Shown: positions 22,231 to 34,400, counted from the first letter of the stretch. The stretch: DNA of 64,000 bases from Gautieria morchelliformis (GCA_015179125.1 WHVA01000126.1:62001-126000), one strand, 5' to 3'. Numbers and translations are program-made. Notes: generated by a model not told the origin, from the sequence alone.

Positions 22231-23703
22231 TTGTCCCTGGCACACAGCTCCACGGGGAAAGCGCTGCAGGAGGGAGCCAGAGCAGTGGCTATCCTTATGA
22301 TGGAGGCGGCGGCGAAAGGGCTGGGAGAAACAGTAGTGAGCTACATGGGGGAGAAGCTGAAGACGGCAGTGGAGAGGATCGAGGAAGCATCGGAGGCGGC
22401 GATGAACCTGATGGAGGCAGCCCAAGGATCAGTCCAGGCAGCAGCAAGGAGAGCGGATGAGGCGCAAGAAACATGGGGAGGAGCAAGCTATGGGAAGGAA
22501 CACGGGGCGGGCAAAATGACATACGCGGCAGCGCTGAGAGTTAATGTACCACTCTCACACCACACTAACTTAGTCAAGGCAAAGGCCAGACAGTGCCAGA
22601 TCCTAGTCGACAGTGACCCAAGGGTTGAAAAGAGCGCACTCGAAGGACTTACTGAACAGGAGCTGGTAGCCAAGGCAAACGAAGCCATGACCCAGCTAGA
22701 ACTACCGGAAGAGGTCAACATGAATTTCATAGGGGTGAAGAGGCTGGTGAATGGGGGCATTGTGTTCGACCTGACCATGGCCGGCATGGCGAGGTGGATA
22801 CAGATGCACAAGCAGGCATTCTTGGACAAATTCAGCGGAACGGTGGTGATCAAGGACCGAGCCCTGTCAGTCATTGTCGAGTATGTACCAGTTAGCCACT
22901 CACCGGAGGCTTTCGCAGAAATGAGAAAGATAGAGAGAGAGTCGAAGCTGCCAAGCGACACCCTCATATCAACACAATGGATAAAGCCTCTGCACAGGAG
23001 GACGGCAGGACAGAGGACCGCGCACATAATAGCAAAGTTCGCCACAATAGAAGCGGCAAACCAAAGCATAAGGGAGGGGCTGGTAATAGCGGGGAAAAGG
23101 ACCTGGGCAAGGAGAATGAAAAGGGAGCCGAGGCGATGCCTAAAATGCCAGAGACTCAATGCCAGGCACATGGCGGCGGAGTGCACCAGCCCAAACAGAT
23201 GTGGAACATGCGGCAAGGAACACAACACTGCAGAATGTCAAGAGACCGACCCAGACAATTTTAGATGCGCCAACTGCGACGCGCATGGACACGCGTCGTG
23301 GGATCGCACATGACCGAGCTTCAAGGCAGCATGCCAGGCGGTGGAGAAAAACGACCCCAAACACACATACAAGTTTTTCCCCAGCAAAGACCCATGGACA
23401 TGGGAACAGCAGGAAGCCGCCAGCGGAGACACGGCAGCATGGGGCATATACGGGCTAAACCCAATACAGGATGCGCCACAGAGATGGACCACACCAGAGA
23501 CCATAGACAGGGGGATAAACGGCACCATGAGAAGGCCAAGCCGAAACGAAGGCAGGGGAGGAAATCCACAGAGAGGGCACAGAGACAAAGGGTGGGCCAA
23601 CCAGAACGCGAGGCAACGAAGGCTGGACGAGTTCGGCATAGGGGGCAGCCAGGCAGAGGATCAACAGCGTGATGACGACAACCTTAGCTCATACCGCGGA
23701 TGA
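22231..23703 (+). pseudogene. LINE ORF1 (gag-like, CCHC knuckles) with a premature stop
   Basis: A nucleic-acid-binding ORF1 protein. An Ala/Glu-rich helical N-terminus is followed by an RNA-binding-like middle and zinc knuckles CLKCQRLNARHMAAEC, CGTCGKEHNTAEC and CANCDAHGHASWDRT. A TGA at 23311-23313 stands exactly where the last Cys of the third knuckle is expected, and the same frame continues (PSFKAACQAVEKNDPKHTYK) to the stop at 23701-23703. A single TGC to TGA change is the simplest explanation. The N-terminus may be incomplete. Confidence 0.8.
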
Positions 23704-24035
23704 ATAGCGACACGCATAGAAATCAAAGATTAAGGATAAGACAACAGAATACGAACAAATCTCTCACCGCAGTCACGGACCTACTAATGAAATGCCCACC
23801 CAACAGGTACGACATAGTTGCGATACAAGAGCCATACATAGATTTCCTGGGGAACGCAAGGGCGTCATCACACTGGTACTCAGTATATCCGAAGTCCCAC
23901 TATCAAGACAGAGGCAAACACACAAGGTCCACCATCCTAGTCAACAAGAAAATAGCCACCAGCGCATGGTCAGAGGTAGAGGTGGGATCGCCAGACATCA
24001 CGGCAATAAAGGTGAAAATGGAAACTGGTGTAGTC
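23700..24035 (+). pseudogene. LINE ORF2 fragment, AP-endonuclease (EEP) N-terminus
   Basis: Starts MNSDTHRNQRLRIRQQNTNK and contains YDIVAIQEPYIDF, the conserved E-P motif of the exonuclease-endonuclease-phosphatase fold that nicks target DNA in LINE transposition. Its ATG overlaps the ORF1 stop as ATGA. Reading ends where LTR1 begins, before the catalytic His/Asp motifs and the reverse transcriptase. Confidence 0.8.
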
Positions 24036-24833
24036 TGTCAAGATTGGTTTTTAGGCGTTAATATCGTGTATTAGTGAACACAGCAAATGCCCGAATGACT
24101 TGTGCGAATAAGTATGCCGTTCGGCGAATAGGTGAACCAATAAATGCTCACAAGATAAGAGGGCTGCCTGAGCGGAGCTCGCCCTATCTACAGTCGTAGT
24201 GAAAAAGCCCGTGGCACTTGACGATGTAACGTGCAAGGTGTCACGGAAGGGTTGTCTAAGTAGCAACAATCCCTTTGCCGGTGAAGGTGCTCCTTCGGAG
24301 CCCTTCGCTGTCAGCACAGAAAATAGTTGGAAGGCTAAGGTAACAAAGATGAAGTATGAGAACTCACCAGTGATGCCTAAGTCCTCTTCTGGTTGAAGAT
24401 AGAAATCTCCAGGAGAAGGCTCAAAACGATGATCACAGTGAGGTCAAGTTTGCACAAGATGGACGACGTATGATAATTGAACTGGAGAATATACATGCGA
24501 ATGTAAACTACTTATATTGAATGCTCGTAAGGTATCAGCAAATAGGAAAGAGGCCGTCACGAGTCAGGGTTGGATAGGGGTGTGCAGTCATGATACTAAG
24601 TAGATGGAATAAACATACAATAGAGTGAGGGAAGAGTGCGAACATGAAACGACGGAGAGTAAGTGTGGTGAAGGCACTTATGTATGAAATCATGTCTTGG
24701 GACCCACATATACACCACCCTGCACGGGTTCTTCATCTGCTGGGTTGATCCCACATGACCTACGGGTAGGACGTCCCACGAACGCACCCTGCTCATATGA
24801 ACACCAAAAGGGGGTTGGACCGAGAAGCTGATG
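24036..24833 (-). mobile_element. LTR1 solo LTR fragment
   Basis: Begins TGTCAAGATTGGTTTTTAGG, the reverse complement of the 3' end of the LTR1 at 42961-44235, and follows that element until about 24833 (GAGAAGCTGATGG), where it breaks. The embedded open frame 24199-24396 is also seen in other copies and is not a gene. Confidence 0.75.
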
Positions 24834-24869
24834 GAGCTACTGACTCTGGTAACCTTTAGAACGACTATC

Positions 24870-26615
24870 TTCTAATCGTTACCATTGCGGGACTGGGTTC
24901 GAGTCTAGGCCATCGGTGCCTGCATTTTATGTCGCGGGGCGGGTGCTGCAGCTCGTGGGGAAGGCGGGACCTGCGCTGGCTGGCCCAACGGCCGCGCCAC
25001 ACCCTCCAAACGACCTCCGCATCCACACATACGAGCGGCTCTGCGCACCATACGGCCCTGTCAAGTATGGTGTTGCGCCTGACCATCTGGAGGTTAAGGT
25101 CTGTCTTTCTTCTCACTTCTCCGCCATTGCCTTCTGCTGCCCTGCTTTACATATCTGTACGACTCCTCTTTCTACTCTTCTTCCTTGCCCGCCACCTGCT
25201 GCAGATTGAGGAAGCTGGTTCCCACCCCATGGTAGGACTGCACTCACAAATTTGACATTACCGCGTCCGATCCACACGTGAGGTTCTTCGGGAACGTTCG
25301 TGTCGGCGGAAATACGATTGTAACCCCGAGCGCAAGCACACGAGCGAGCCGAGAATCGACACTAGCCCCAGCCAAGACCTCTGCGGCCCCCTCCAGCGGC
25401 CCCCCTTCGCCCCCATGCCCTCTTCCCCCACTACATCCACCTCGTCTTCGCAACCGGCGCCCCCACCCCGCGCACACATCCTCTTCTCCCAAGCGCGCCG
25501 GGTGTGGGCGTGCCTGCGCTGGACATCGTGCGGTGGTACACAGGACAGAGGCATGGCGTGGCCGGTGCGGTGATGCGCTATTTATGGCCGCTGCTGCTCC
25601 CGCACGAACTGTCGCCTCTGCTGCATCCTCCGGCATCTGCCCCCGCGTGCTCATAGCCACCCCGACACGGTCCGCCCCATCCACCCCAACACGCGGCACG
25701 TTACCCTCCTCGGGCACAGCAATCTCTCCCTCGACGTCGCGCGTCTGTTCCTCACGCCGCCCTCGCGTCTCGCGTCTCTCTCCCCCCGCCCGTGCTCGAC
25801 ACGCTGACCGCGCTATGGGAGACGATACGCCACGTCAGTATCATCGGGCGTCGCGGGCCGCGGGAAGCCAAGTTCGGGGCGAAGGAGTTGCGGGAATTCC
25901 GGGGCCTAGGGGTTGGGTTGGGGATAAAAGAGGTGTTGAAGGAAGCGGAGGCGGGGGGTGAGGAGCTTACTCGGAAACAGAGGAGGGTGCTGGGGCTGTT
26001 GAGGGAGGGAGTATTGGGTAAAGATGAAGTGGGTGTCGTGAGGAAAAGGTACTTTTGGCAGGCCCTGGTGGGGTATAACGTGGCGGCGCCTGCGAATCTG
26101 GTGGAGGACGCACGGGCGTGGGTGGAGCTGGAGCTGGAGGAGACAAGGTTAGACGGCGAGACGGGCCCGGCGGTGGGCACGGGGCGGTACGAGCGTGTGG
26201 CCACAGATCCGTTCGTGACGAGTAACGAGGGCAACGCAGCGATGTTCGAAGACGCGTCGGTGCCGTGGTACGACATGTCCTGGGGCCGGTTGCCGACGCA
26301 GAATGCGGGCGGTCGGTCGTGCCGCGGGTCTAGCCCTCGGGGTGGGCGGGGCGCGGGGCGGAGGGCTTGTTGGCGGGGACGCTGGTGGATGCAAATGACG
26401 TTGCGGCTGCCATTGCGGAGGACTCGAAAGATCGGGGTAATAGAGGGGGGGGGTTGCTTGCGCGAGGAGACGAGGTCCAGTTGGAAGGTGTGCCGGGGGA
26501 GCTCAGGTGGAGGAGGGTGTGAGGGAGGGAAGGGTTATTGATTGGGGACGCTGGAAGACGTTGGAAGAAAGCGAGAGGGGTGAGGCCTCGTGGCTGCCGA
26601 GAGCTAAAACAAAAG
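24870..26615 (+). pseudogene. Relic of mitochondrial ferredoxin/adrenodoxin-NADP+ reductase
   Basis: Blocks of the FDXR/ARH1 family appear in correct order but in shifting frames. An FAD-site-like VTIAGLGSS is followed by PAFYVAGRVLQLV, then YERLCAPYGPVKYGVAPDHL and EVK before an intron donor. Next come DPHVRFFGNVRVGGN, GHSNLSLDVARLFLTPPSRL, IRHVSIIGRRGPREAKFGAK with ELRE (NADP-binding region), FWQALVGYN, and finally REGRVIDWGRWKTLEESERG near 26510-26575. The parent enzyme passes electrons from NADPH to ferredoxin in mitochondria for Fe-S cluster and haem A synthesis. Multiple frameshifts and in-frame stops (for example near 25250 and 25560) show decay. Base composition is distinctly GC-rich compared with the neighbours. 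An essential intact copy should exist elsewhere. Confidence 0.8.
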
Positions 26616-26874
26616 GCATGTATCATAAACTATGTGTCCACAATAGAAGACGCATCAACTTCAGCTTAGCATGGAACCCGTGCAGTTTACGTTTTTCGAG
26701 AACACACTAATCCTTACTCGATATTCGATGGCAACCCCTTACACTGTGGAAAGTATTTATGGTGTTGACCACAAGAGCAACACAGTGTGGACAACAGCCA
26801 ATTCAACTTCGTATCCCATCGTCTCTTGTCGTAGTAACGGCCGCTTGTGCGTCGCGCGCCACCGGCCGTGGCCA

Positions 26875-28430
26875 TTAACGCTTTACCACTACTAGCCTTC
26901 GCATTGATTTTAATTTTACTCTTACTTTATAAAATTTCCAGTCGTCCTTTCGACACGATGGGCTCTGTATATATCCCAAGTTTAAAATTAAGCTTCAAAG
27001 GTAAAGAATAAGTAGTACGCAGTAAGGGGATCGGCGACATCCCGCACAGCGGCACAAATTCGCATATTCTTCGACATCCGATTGCAAGTGGTCGACTGAA
27101 AATTATGAAGGAAAAGGTTGTTTCTCTGATGCCTCTCGTGAAGTTGACATGGTTCTGGGATAAGAGATATAGGTACATTTAGAGTACGGGGTTGATTCGA
27201 TAGTGAGCCGCGACTGGAGGTCGCTGCTTTAAATACGTGGGGTCCTATCTAGTAATATCTCGCCCAGTGTCGTTTTCTCCAAACCCTTCGTACGTCCACA
27301 TCCCGTCCACCGCTTGTCTCGCGAACTGTATTGTAGAGACGCGTCATCGCAACCGAAGTGCCGCCAAGCCCGATTACCTAATTTTCAACGCTTTCAAAAT
27401 ACTGTATTGCCCAAGCTCCCGGTTCTTGGGCCGCGAAAAAGTCGTTTGATTGTTGACGTGTGTGGGTCCAGCCGCTCATCTCGCCTACTTAACACTCGGC
27501 GGGCTTCGCAAGGAGGCTAGAGGGACCTTAAGACAATCTATGGGACCCCAAACTTCAACTTGACGCTCAAGCTTGTCCTTTTCGCCACCAGCCTTGGCTG
27601 CTCACACTTTACCGGTTACCGCTACTAGTCCTTCGCAGTGACTTTACATCTTACTTTATGAAATTTCCAGTCGTCCTTTTGACATGTACATGTATAGATC
27701 ACAAGTTTAAAATCGCGCTTCAAAGACAAAGAATAAGTAGTGCGAAAGTAATGGGATCGGCGACATCCCGCACAACTTAGCATATTCTTGGACATCCGAT
27801 TGCAGAAGTGGTCGACTGACAACTATGAAGAAAAGATTGTTTCTCTGCTGCCTCTCGTGAAGTTGACATGGTTCTGGGATATCAAGAGATATGGGCAGAG
27901 TACGGGGTTGTTGAATAGTGAGCAGTAGTGACGCTGCGTCAAATATGCATAGACCATGTCCTATCTAGTAATATCATCTCCCGACGCCTTGTTTTCTCCT
28001 CACCCTTTATCCATATCCCGCCCACCGTACCTTGTCTCGCGAACTGTATTGTAGGGACGCGTCATCGCACCGAAGTGCCGCCAAGCCCGATTACCTACCT
28101 CCCAACGCTTCTTCCATTCAAAATACTGTATTGCCCCAGCTCCCGGTGCTTGGGCCGCGACAAAGTCGTTTGATTGTAGACGTGTGTGGGTCCAGCCGCT
28201 CGTCTCGCCTACTTAACACTCGACGTGCTTCGCAAGGAGGCTAGAGGGACCTTAAGACAATCTATGGGAGCCCAAAATTCAACCTGAAGCTCAAGCTGGT
28301 CCTTGCCGCCACCCTTGGCTGCTCACGCGTGCACGCTTTACCGGCTACCACTAGCTTTTGCAGTGACTTTACATCTTACTTTATGATATTTCCAGTCGTC
28401 CTTTTGACATGTATAAGATACCAGATTATA
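26875..28430 (+). repeat. Tandem duplication, about 725-bp unit, two full copies plus a third start
   Basis: Units start near 26875, 27600 and 28330. Shared landmarks are TTTCCAGTCGTCCTTT at about 26935, 27664 and 28389, CTTGTCTCGCGAACTG at about 27313 and 28031, and CCTCTCGTGAAGTTGACATG at about 27131 and 27852. Each unit holds a minus-strand MYND-finger remnant; one reads CQKDDWKFHKVRCKVTAKD. Confidence 0.85.
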
Positions 28431-29093
28431 ACCGTCTATATGGAACAAGCAACTGGGATGATTTAGATACTTGTGCGCTGCACATTTCAATTCTCATTTG
28501 TATAATTTGCTCCAAATCATTTGGCAGGGACACTAGAATATCATAATGTATGATCACTTTGGCCCCGCGATCGTACGCCTCCATGCAACTACATTGGCTG
28601 CGCCAGTGTGAGTATCGCAATGCGTCTGCAGGCTGCGTTCGCAATGTCGAACACCCAGCAATCGATACTGGGCCTGCAGCAGGGAAATAATCATGAAAGG
28701 GACCTCGGATTCAACCCTGTTGAAGGCACCACATCACAGGGGAATTCAAGAATACCATCTCTGGAGTAGCTATTTGTATTGTTATATGAGGTCAATATGA
28801 TTGGCAAATCCAATGTGGTGGCGAGCCCTGATTCGAAGTTACCGGTGTGGTTGGTGATGCGCAGCAGCTCAGAATGAGAAGGTATTGCCAAGAAAGACTT
28901 GATCTTCGAACGGAACAATGGTAGCGAACTGTGGGGCCCGCCGTGCATTTACTAGCTTGGCCTTAGACCTCAAGGGGGTCTCCTCGGTGACATAACCCGC
29001 AAGATAGAGCTGCTCTGTAGTCTCCAACTGATTAATACTTCTAGGCGTTTCCCCATACCTTGGCGCATATCCAGTTTTCGATGCCGTGCTCAT
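28340..29093 (-). pseudogene. MYND-finger-like gene remnant
   Basis: On the minus strand a start MSTASKTGYAPRYGETPRSI lies at 29093, followed by broken frames, and near 28400 by YTCQKDDWKYHKVRCK, the second half of a MYND zinc finger (C-C...CQxxDWxxHKxxC). Two further copies of this C-terminal piece lie in the adjacent tandem units; the middle one also has CAGC, a possible first zinc pair. MYND fingers bind proline-rich partners. Frames do not join cleanly, so this is a relic or a wrongly joined set. Confidence 0.4.
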
Positions 29094-29761
29094 CAGTTGA
29101 TAAAACCATTACCAGCATTCTAGCCGCAACCAATCTCCCAAGGCGAGCAACGTGGGTGTTAATATGGCAACATCTCATCTGGATATGTGATAGTGTTTAG
29201 CTGAGTAGAGAGAGACATAGAAAGCGGTGAACGGTAGAAGTGCCCTATAAGATCAATAATAACCGTGGGATCCAGACGTGCAAACGGGTAGGATATGGCC
29301 TAGAATACCAAAAGCACCAGTCAGCCTAGGGTGAAGGTGAAGAAGAAGGCAAGGGACAAGCTAACTGCGCAGCCGAGAAGGTGACACCTGTTGCCTTTGA
29401 AGCGGCGGAGACATTAGACGTGCTAAGAAGCGTTCCCGTTCTGAAAACATCGCAGGTGAGGGCCCGGGGTGCTTGGGTAATGTCATGATCAGATTCGATA
29501 GGCATTTACGCAGCAGATGCCGTTATAAAATTTGAAAAAATGGCGTCTCCATTGCTGTTTGTTTCGTGTCGACTCTGCACGCCAAGACCGCAGTTGTACG
29601 TGTGCATGAACACTGTGTATCAGCGGCAGCGCAACTCACTGAAATGCATAGTAACGTCAAGGGGAGTGAGGGGCGGATAATTGCGATATGGCAGGAGAGC
29701 CTGGCACTAGTACTAGTGAGGGGGTGTCCAAGTTGTTCGCTTCAATATGCACCGCGCGTTG
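29094..29761. other. Gene-poor spacer
   Basis: No gene recognised. The start of a plus-strand open frame (29566-30012) is antisense to the phosphotransferase-like relic and is judged a shadow. Confidence 0.35.
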
Positions 29762-30488
29762 TCACACACTGTGGTTCAACACGACTTCACGTTCCTCCTC
29801 GTACTTTCGCATTGAACTCCTTCGATAGCCCCGTTTCCAATAGGGTACTCGATATTCTATCACGGTCCCACGCGAATTTTGTCCAAACACGTGCTCGAGA
29901 ATTTGTGGGTAGAACTCGAAGTAGAACTCTGGGTACTGTATCATCTGCTCAAAGAGAGACTCCCTTGCTGGATGCAAACGTGTCTGTGAGCGTTGATTTG
30001 CTGCTCGGGTAGACCCGGGCCACCGCCTGGCGGAAAGGTTTGTCGAAGGTTTCGCGATCTAGAACATTGCGTTGACGCCGTGGATCGTCGTCGTCCCAGA
30101 CAGGATGATCCATGATGAAAATAGGAGACTGTGCAAAGCTAGATGTCAGCAGGGTGCAGGAGAACTCCCAATCCATGAGAGCTGTGATACAGGGCTGGCC
30201 CTCCACGTCCTTAACCATGGTGTTTTGCACGTGGAAGTCATATGGATGAAGGGGAAATCCAGGCTCGTCCAATAATGTATTATAAAAGGCCGGAATGAGC
30301 GAACGAATGAGCCAATACTTCCCGTAGTGGTAATGTTTGCACGGCCGAAACACTCCTCGTCAACTCTGGTTATGCGGGCATTGTCATATGGTATCCAATA
30401 GTCTGCGGCATTGATCCACACGCGAGAGGAAAGAACACGTTCGATATCGTCCCAAGATTCCACAGGAACGTTCTCGGCGATCATTTGC
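29762..30488 (-). pseudogene. Frameshifted APH-like phosphotransferase
   Basis: Minus-strand frames chain in order. WDDIERVLSSRVWINAADYW comes first. Then, after a frame change near 30340, KYWLIRSLIPAFYNTLLDEP and FPLHPYDFHVQNTMVKDVEG appear with ITALMDWEFSCT. FEQMIQYPEF and a C-terminal helix-rich end lie in a third frame after about 29965. HxxDFHxxNxxV followed by xDWE is the catalytic loop and metal-binding signature of the aminoglycoside phosphotransferase/choline-kinase-like fold. Fungal members mostly have unknown substrates. Two frame changes suggest inactivation, though unrecognised introns could explain one. The N-lobe is not visible. Confidence 0.6.
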
Positions 30489-31432
30489 GGAAAAGGTGCG
30501 TGCTGTGTGCTGTTGCTGCGTTTTTCGATCGAGAAGATTGTTACGAAGACAACGGCAAGTGGAAGCGTTTGAGATAATGGTTTTTGGACTGACTTCTATT
30601 TTGACACGGCACCGTGCAAGTGGTGCGGTGACAACTGTGCATTGGCCATGCCTTGAACCTTCGTGTGACGTCTTTGAAGGTAATTGTGGGTTCAGCATTA
30701 GAATGAAGAAACTCCGACGGCTGTTTAGTGCCGCAGAGTTCAACAGCAGTGGAAAGGCACTCCTTTCTCTCACATCCCACTGTGCTCAAAATGCTGCGCG
30801 CGCAAAAACTTGATGTCCTCCAGCGCGTTGCACTGTATCATCAAAGAGCATGATGTTCGATCCCGACCGGAAGATACTGGAATATAGGGAATATGTATTA
30901 GTTCTGTATTGATCATGGTGCAACGGTAGAGAAGTTACGAATGCACCAAGCATGTCGCTAAAAGACCCCATGTGCTTTCTCGCCGCGTCCGGGAGTCTGG
31001 CGGCGAATGCGGGTGCCTGGCACGCACGGCCGGTACCGTGGCACCTCCTGTGTCGGGATCGTCACAACCGTCACAGCTCCCAACCCGTGCAACCTGCAAA
31101 ATCAACGGCTACAACCGCTATAGCCGACCCAAGCACCCTAGCGGCCTCAACCATCCGAATCCCCACGGCCTGTGGTCATCAGCGGTCGGTTGGCGGCGCT
31201 GGAGAACTGGAGGAGCCGCTTCTCCATTCGTCCACCGTGGTGTCATTCGCGCTGGCGGTATCGCAAATCACGCTGAGGATCTATCCACACATCATGGAAC
31301 GTGTGAACACCCTGCTCATAATAATAAAAGGCCTACGAGTTAGGGTATGGGCGCTCGTGCCTGTCAAGTCTTCTCACTCCCACGTTCTCACCGCAGTTGT
31401 CTCGTACTGCCTCCTTCGTCTCCCATACCACC
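30489..31432. other. Upstream region of the patatin-NLR gene
   Basis: Overlapping open frames on both strands (30496-31443) but no motif, signal peptide or coherent splice structure. Probably the 5' flank and promoter of the gene at 31433 plus debris. Confidence 0.35.
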
Positions 31433-34400
31433 ATGTCCTCTAACTCCTCAATGGACCGCAATGAGCATGTCGCCAAAGCCTTTCCTTCATCCGGGCATGA
31501 CGAAACGCTGCCGATCATAGAACCGTCTTTGGTACCCTCGAAGGTAAGCAATGTTTATTCCAGGAGGCTAAAGAATCAACGGGACCGACTATCTGACGAA
31601 TCTTCATGAATAGGTCGTATCGCTGTCTACTGCTGGTCCTGCTACGGGGGGAACGGGCATCGAATCTAACCCCACGACGCAAACAGGTGCCGGGCTCAGG
31701 TTGCTTTCACTCGGTAATGTTTTGATGCTTGTCATATGACACCTCCTGACACCCTCAGTAGATGGCGGCGGCATCCGTGGCTTGTCTGAACTTATCATTC
31801 TACAAGAAATCATGCAAAGAATCCAGCGCCAAGAAGGGCGACCCACGGTGCCCCTTCCTTGCGAATATTTCGACTTAATCTGCGGTACGAGTACAGGCGG
31901 GTAAGTTACTTGCTTAACGATCACCGTCGCTCTCTAATACGGTCCATGCAGGCTCATAGCACTTATGCTGGGCCGCCTCAGCCTCCCCGTAGATAAAGCG
32001 ATCGAAGCCTATGGCAATTTCGCCTCAAAAGTGTTCTCGGAGAAGAAACCATTTTGGAAGGATGGAATGTTCAAGGCTAGCAATTTGGAGAAAGCTATTA
32101 AGGCGATCATCCAGGAATCGACTGGCGACCCTAACGCACGCATGCTCGATCCAAGATCAAGCAGCGAAGTGTGCAAAACGTATGTTCACGTTGCCGCTCT
32201 TTCTTGACTTGGTACATAGCTGACCGTGGCCCAGTTTCGTCTGCGCGATGCCCGCAAATAATATAAGCACACCTCGCTTCTTCCGCACGTACACTGTGGA
32301 AAGGAATGAATCGTTCGACTGCGCTATCTGGGAGGCGGCTCGTGCTACGTCTGCCGCTCCTACTTTCTTTAAACGTATTTTCATCGGCATACCACCTCTG
32401 GATGAAGAATTTGTTGATGCCGGTCTGGGTTGCAACAACCCTGTCAAACAAATCCTCAGGGAGGCAGAACACATCTTTCCACACCAACATATTGCTTGTG
32501 TCATAAGTATTGGGATGGGTCATGTCACCACAACGGGCCTACCAGCACCCAGTCTGTTCAACAGGGTCATTCCTTTAGATGTAGCTCGGGTACTGAAGAA
32601 GATCACAACCGAGTGTGAAGCCACAGCAGAAGAAACTGAATTCCGCTTCAGATCTATTGCAAATGGTTACTTCCGGTTCAATGTTGAACAAGGAATGCAA
32701 AATGTGATGCTAGCACAGTGGGAAAGGCTGAGAGAGGTGAAGACACACACATTGCAGTATCTGCAGCAGGGCAAAGTAGACAAGATGCTCACAGCAGCTG
32801 TCAAAGCTCTGAGAGAGCAGCGGGAAGTGATACCTGCTGCACACCTCAGTGCGTACAACCTGCATTGCCTCACAACTGATGATACATGTTTTATGATAGA
32901 TACCATTGGTGTAAGCACTGTTGGCAGGGAACCTGATGGCAGAGTGCATTTTAAGACCTGCCCTCCACCAATGAGCAGGTTTACTGGAAGAACTGATATT
33001 CTTATGCAACTGGAGGGATACTTCTTCACAGACTACGCATCTGATGAGGTGGGGCAGCGCATCTTTGTCTTGTATGGGCTTGGCGGGGCCGGAAAAACAC
33101 AGATTGCATTGAGATTCATCGAACAGTTTTATCAACGGTGGGGTAGTTTACCTGGGTCTGCTATCTGTGGACTAACTTGTGTGATGTTTAGTTTTTGGAG
33201 AGTCTACTATGTTGATGCAAGTAATGTGACCACTATGGAGTCTGGCTTTGAAGATATTGCTCGGGAAGAGGGTATTGGTGAAACTGCCAAAGATGCTCTT
33301 CTCTGGCTTTCTCGACAATACCAAGGGTGGTTGCTCTTCATGGACAATGCTGATGACCGCGACATAAACTTTCGAAAGTACTTCCCACAGTGCAAGCATG
33401 GAAATATCATTTTGACAAGTCGCAATGTGGAGTGTCGTGTGCATGCACCCAGCTCCAACTGTCAGGTGTCAAGTATGAATGCTGAGGAAGCCATTCATTT
33501 GCTTCTTGTGTTCTCTGCAGCCAAAGATTCTTCAAAGAATCTTACCTGTGCATCTCTGATTGTCAAAGAACTTGGTTATCTTCCTCTGGCCATTGTCCAA
33601 GCAGGGGCCTATATCTCAAAGGGATGCAGTCTAAATGACTACTTGAAGATTTTCCAGAAGGATCGAGCTCAACTGATGAGCAAGCACTCAGTACAAATGG
33701 TGGATGATTATCCATGGGCAGTATATGCAACATGGGAAGTTAGCTTTAAAAAGCTAACTCCCATTGCAGCAATCCTGCTACACCTCTGTGCATTTTTACA
33801 TTATAGGGGGGTCTCCAAAAGCATCTTTCAAAAGGCTTCTCTCGCGGATCTAGATGGACCATTTGATGAAGCAAGACAATTTCTGCAGAACTTTCAAACC
33901 ACAGATGGTGGCTGGAGTGACTTTCAATTTCAGGAGATCATTAATGAATTAGCTTCATACTCATTAATTAGTACTGATGAAGAAGATGGCACATTATTCC
34001 TTCATCCACTAGTACATGTCTGGGCTCGAGATAACCTAGGGGTGGAAGAGAAGGAGAATAAGCAAGGGTGTACAATGCAGATACTAGCACTTTCTATCCC
34101 CTATGAAGATAGTACAGAGGATTATGCCTTTAGAAGATCTCTTCTGTCTCATATCAATGAGCTACATACAAAAGCTACAGATCCAAACATGGCAGAAAAT
34201 TTTGCAAGAGTGTTCACTGAAGCAGGGCGATGGAAGGATGCTGAAAAGCTACAGGTTAAGGTGATGGAGGCAAGGAAGAGGGTCCTTGGTGAGGAGCATC
34301 CTAAGACCCTGACTGCCATGGGCAACCTTGCCTCAACCTATTGGAATCAGGGCCAGTGGAAGGATGCTAAAGAGCTAGAGGTTCAAGTCATGGAGGCAAG

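Larger units (their letters stand above)
22216..24035 (+). mobile_element. Truncated non-LTR retrotransposon (LINE)
   Basis: Contains an ORF1 with CCHC zinc knuckles and the first third of an ORF2 endonuclease. The 5' side is cut close to the LTR3 end. The 3' side is cut inside the endonuclease by the start of an LTR1 copy at 24036, so the reverse transcriptase is missing. Confidence 0.82.

Noticed and set aside
22488-23639. Minus-strand open frames of up to 246 codons
   Set aside because: Antisense to LINE ORF1, which has clear zinc knuckles on the plus strand.
24199-24396. Open frame repeated at 18966, 24199 and 43874 (minus)
   Set aside because: Lies within LTR1 copies and is conserved only because the LTR is repeated.
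24840-24920. tRNA-like pattern: AACGA/TCGTT stem and GGGTTCGAGTC
   Set aside because: Anticodon loop would be 11 nt, the T stem does not pair, and the same bases encode the N-terminal FAD motif of the reductase relic.
25244-25961. Long open frames on both strands in 25.2-26.6 kb
   Set aside because: These are GC-rich shadows over the reductase pseudogene. The family motifs run in a different set of frames.
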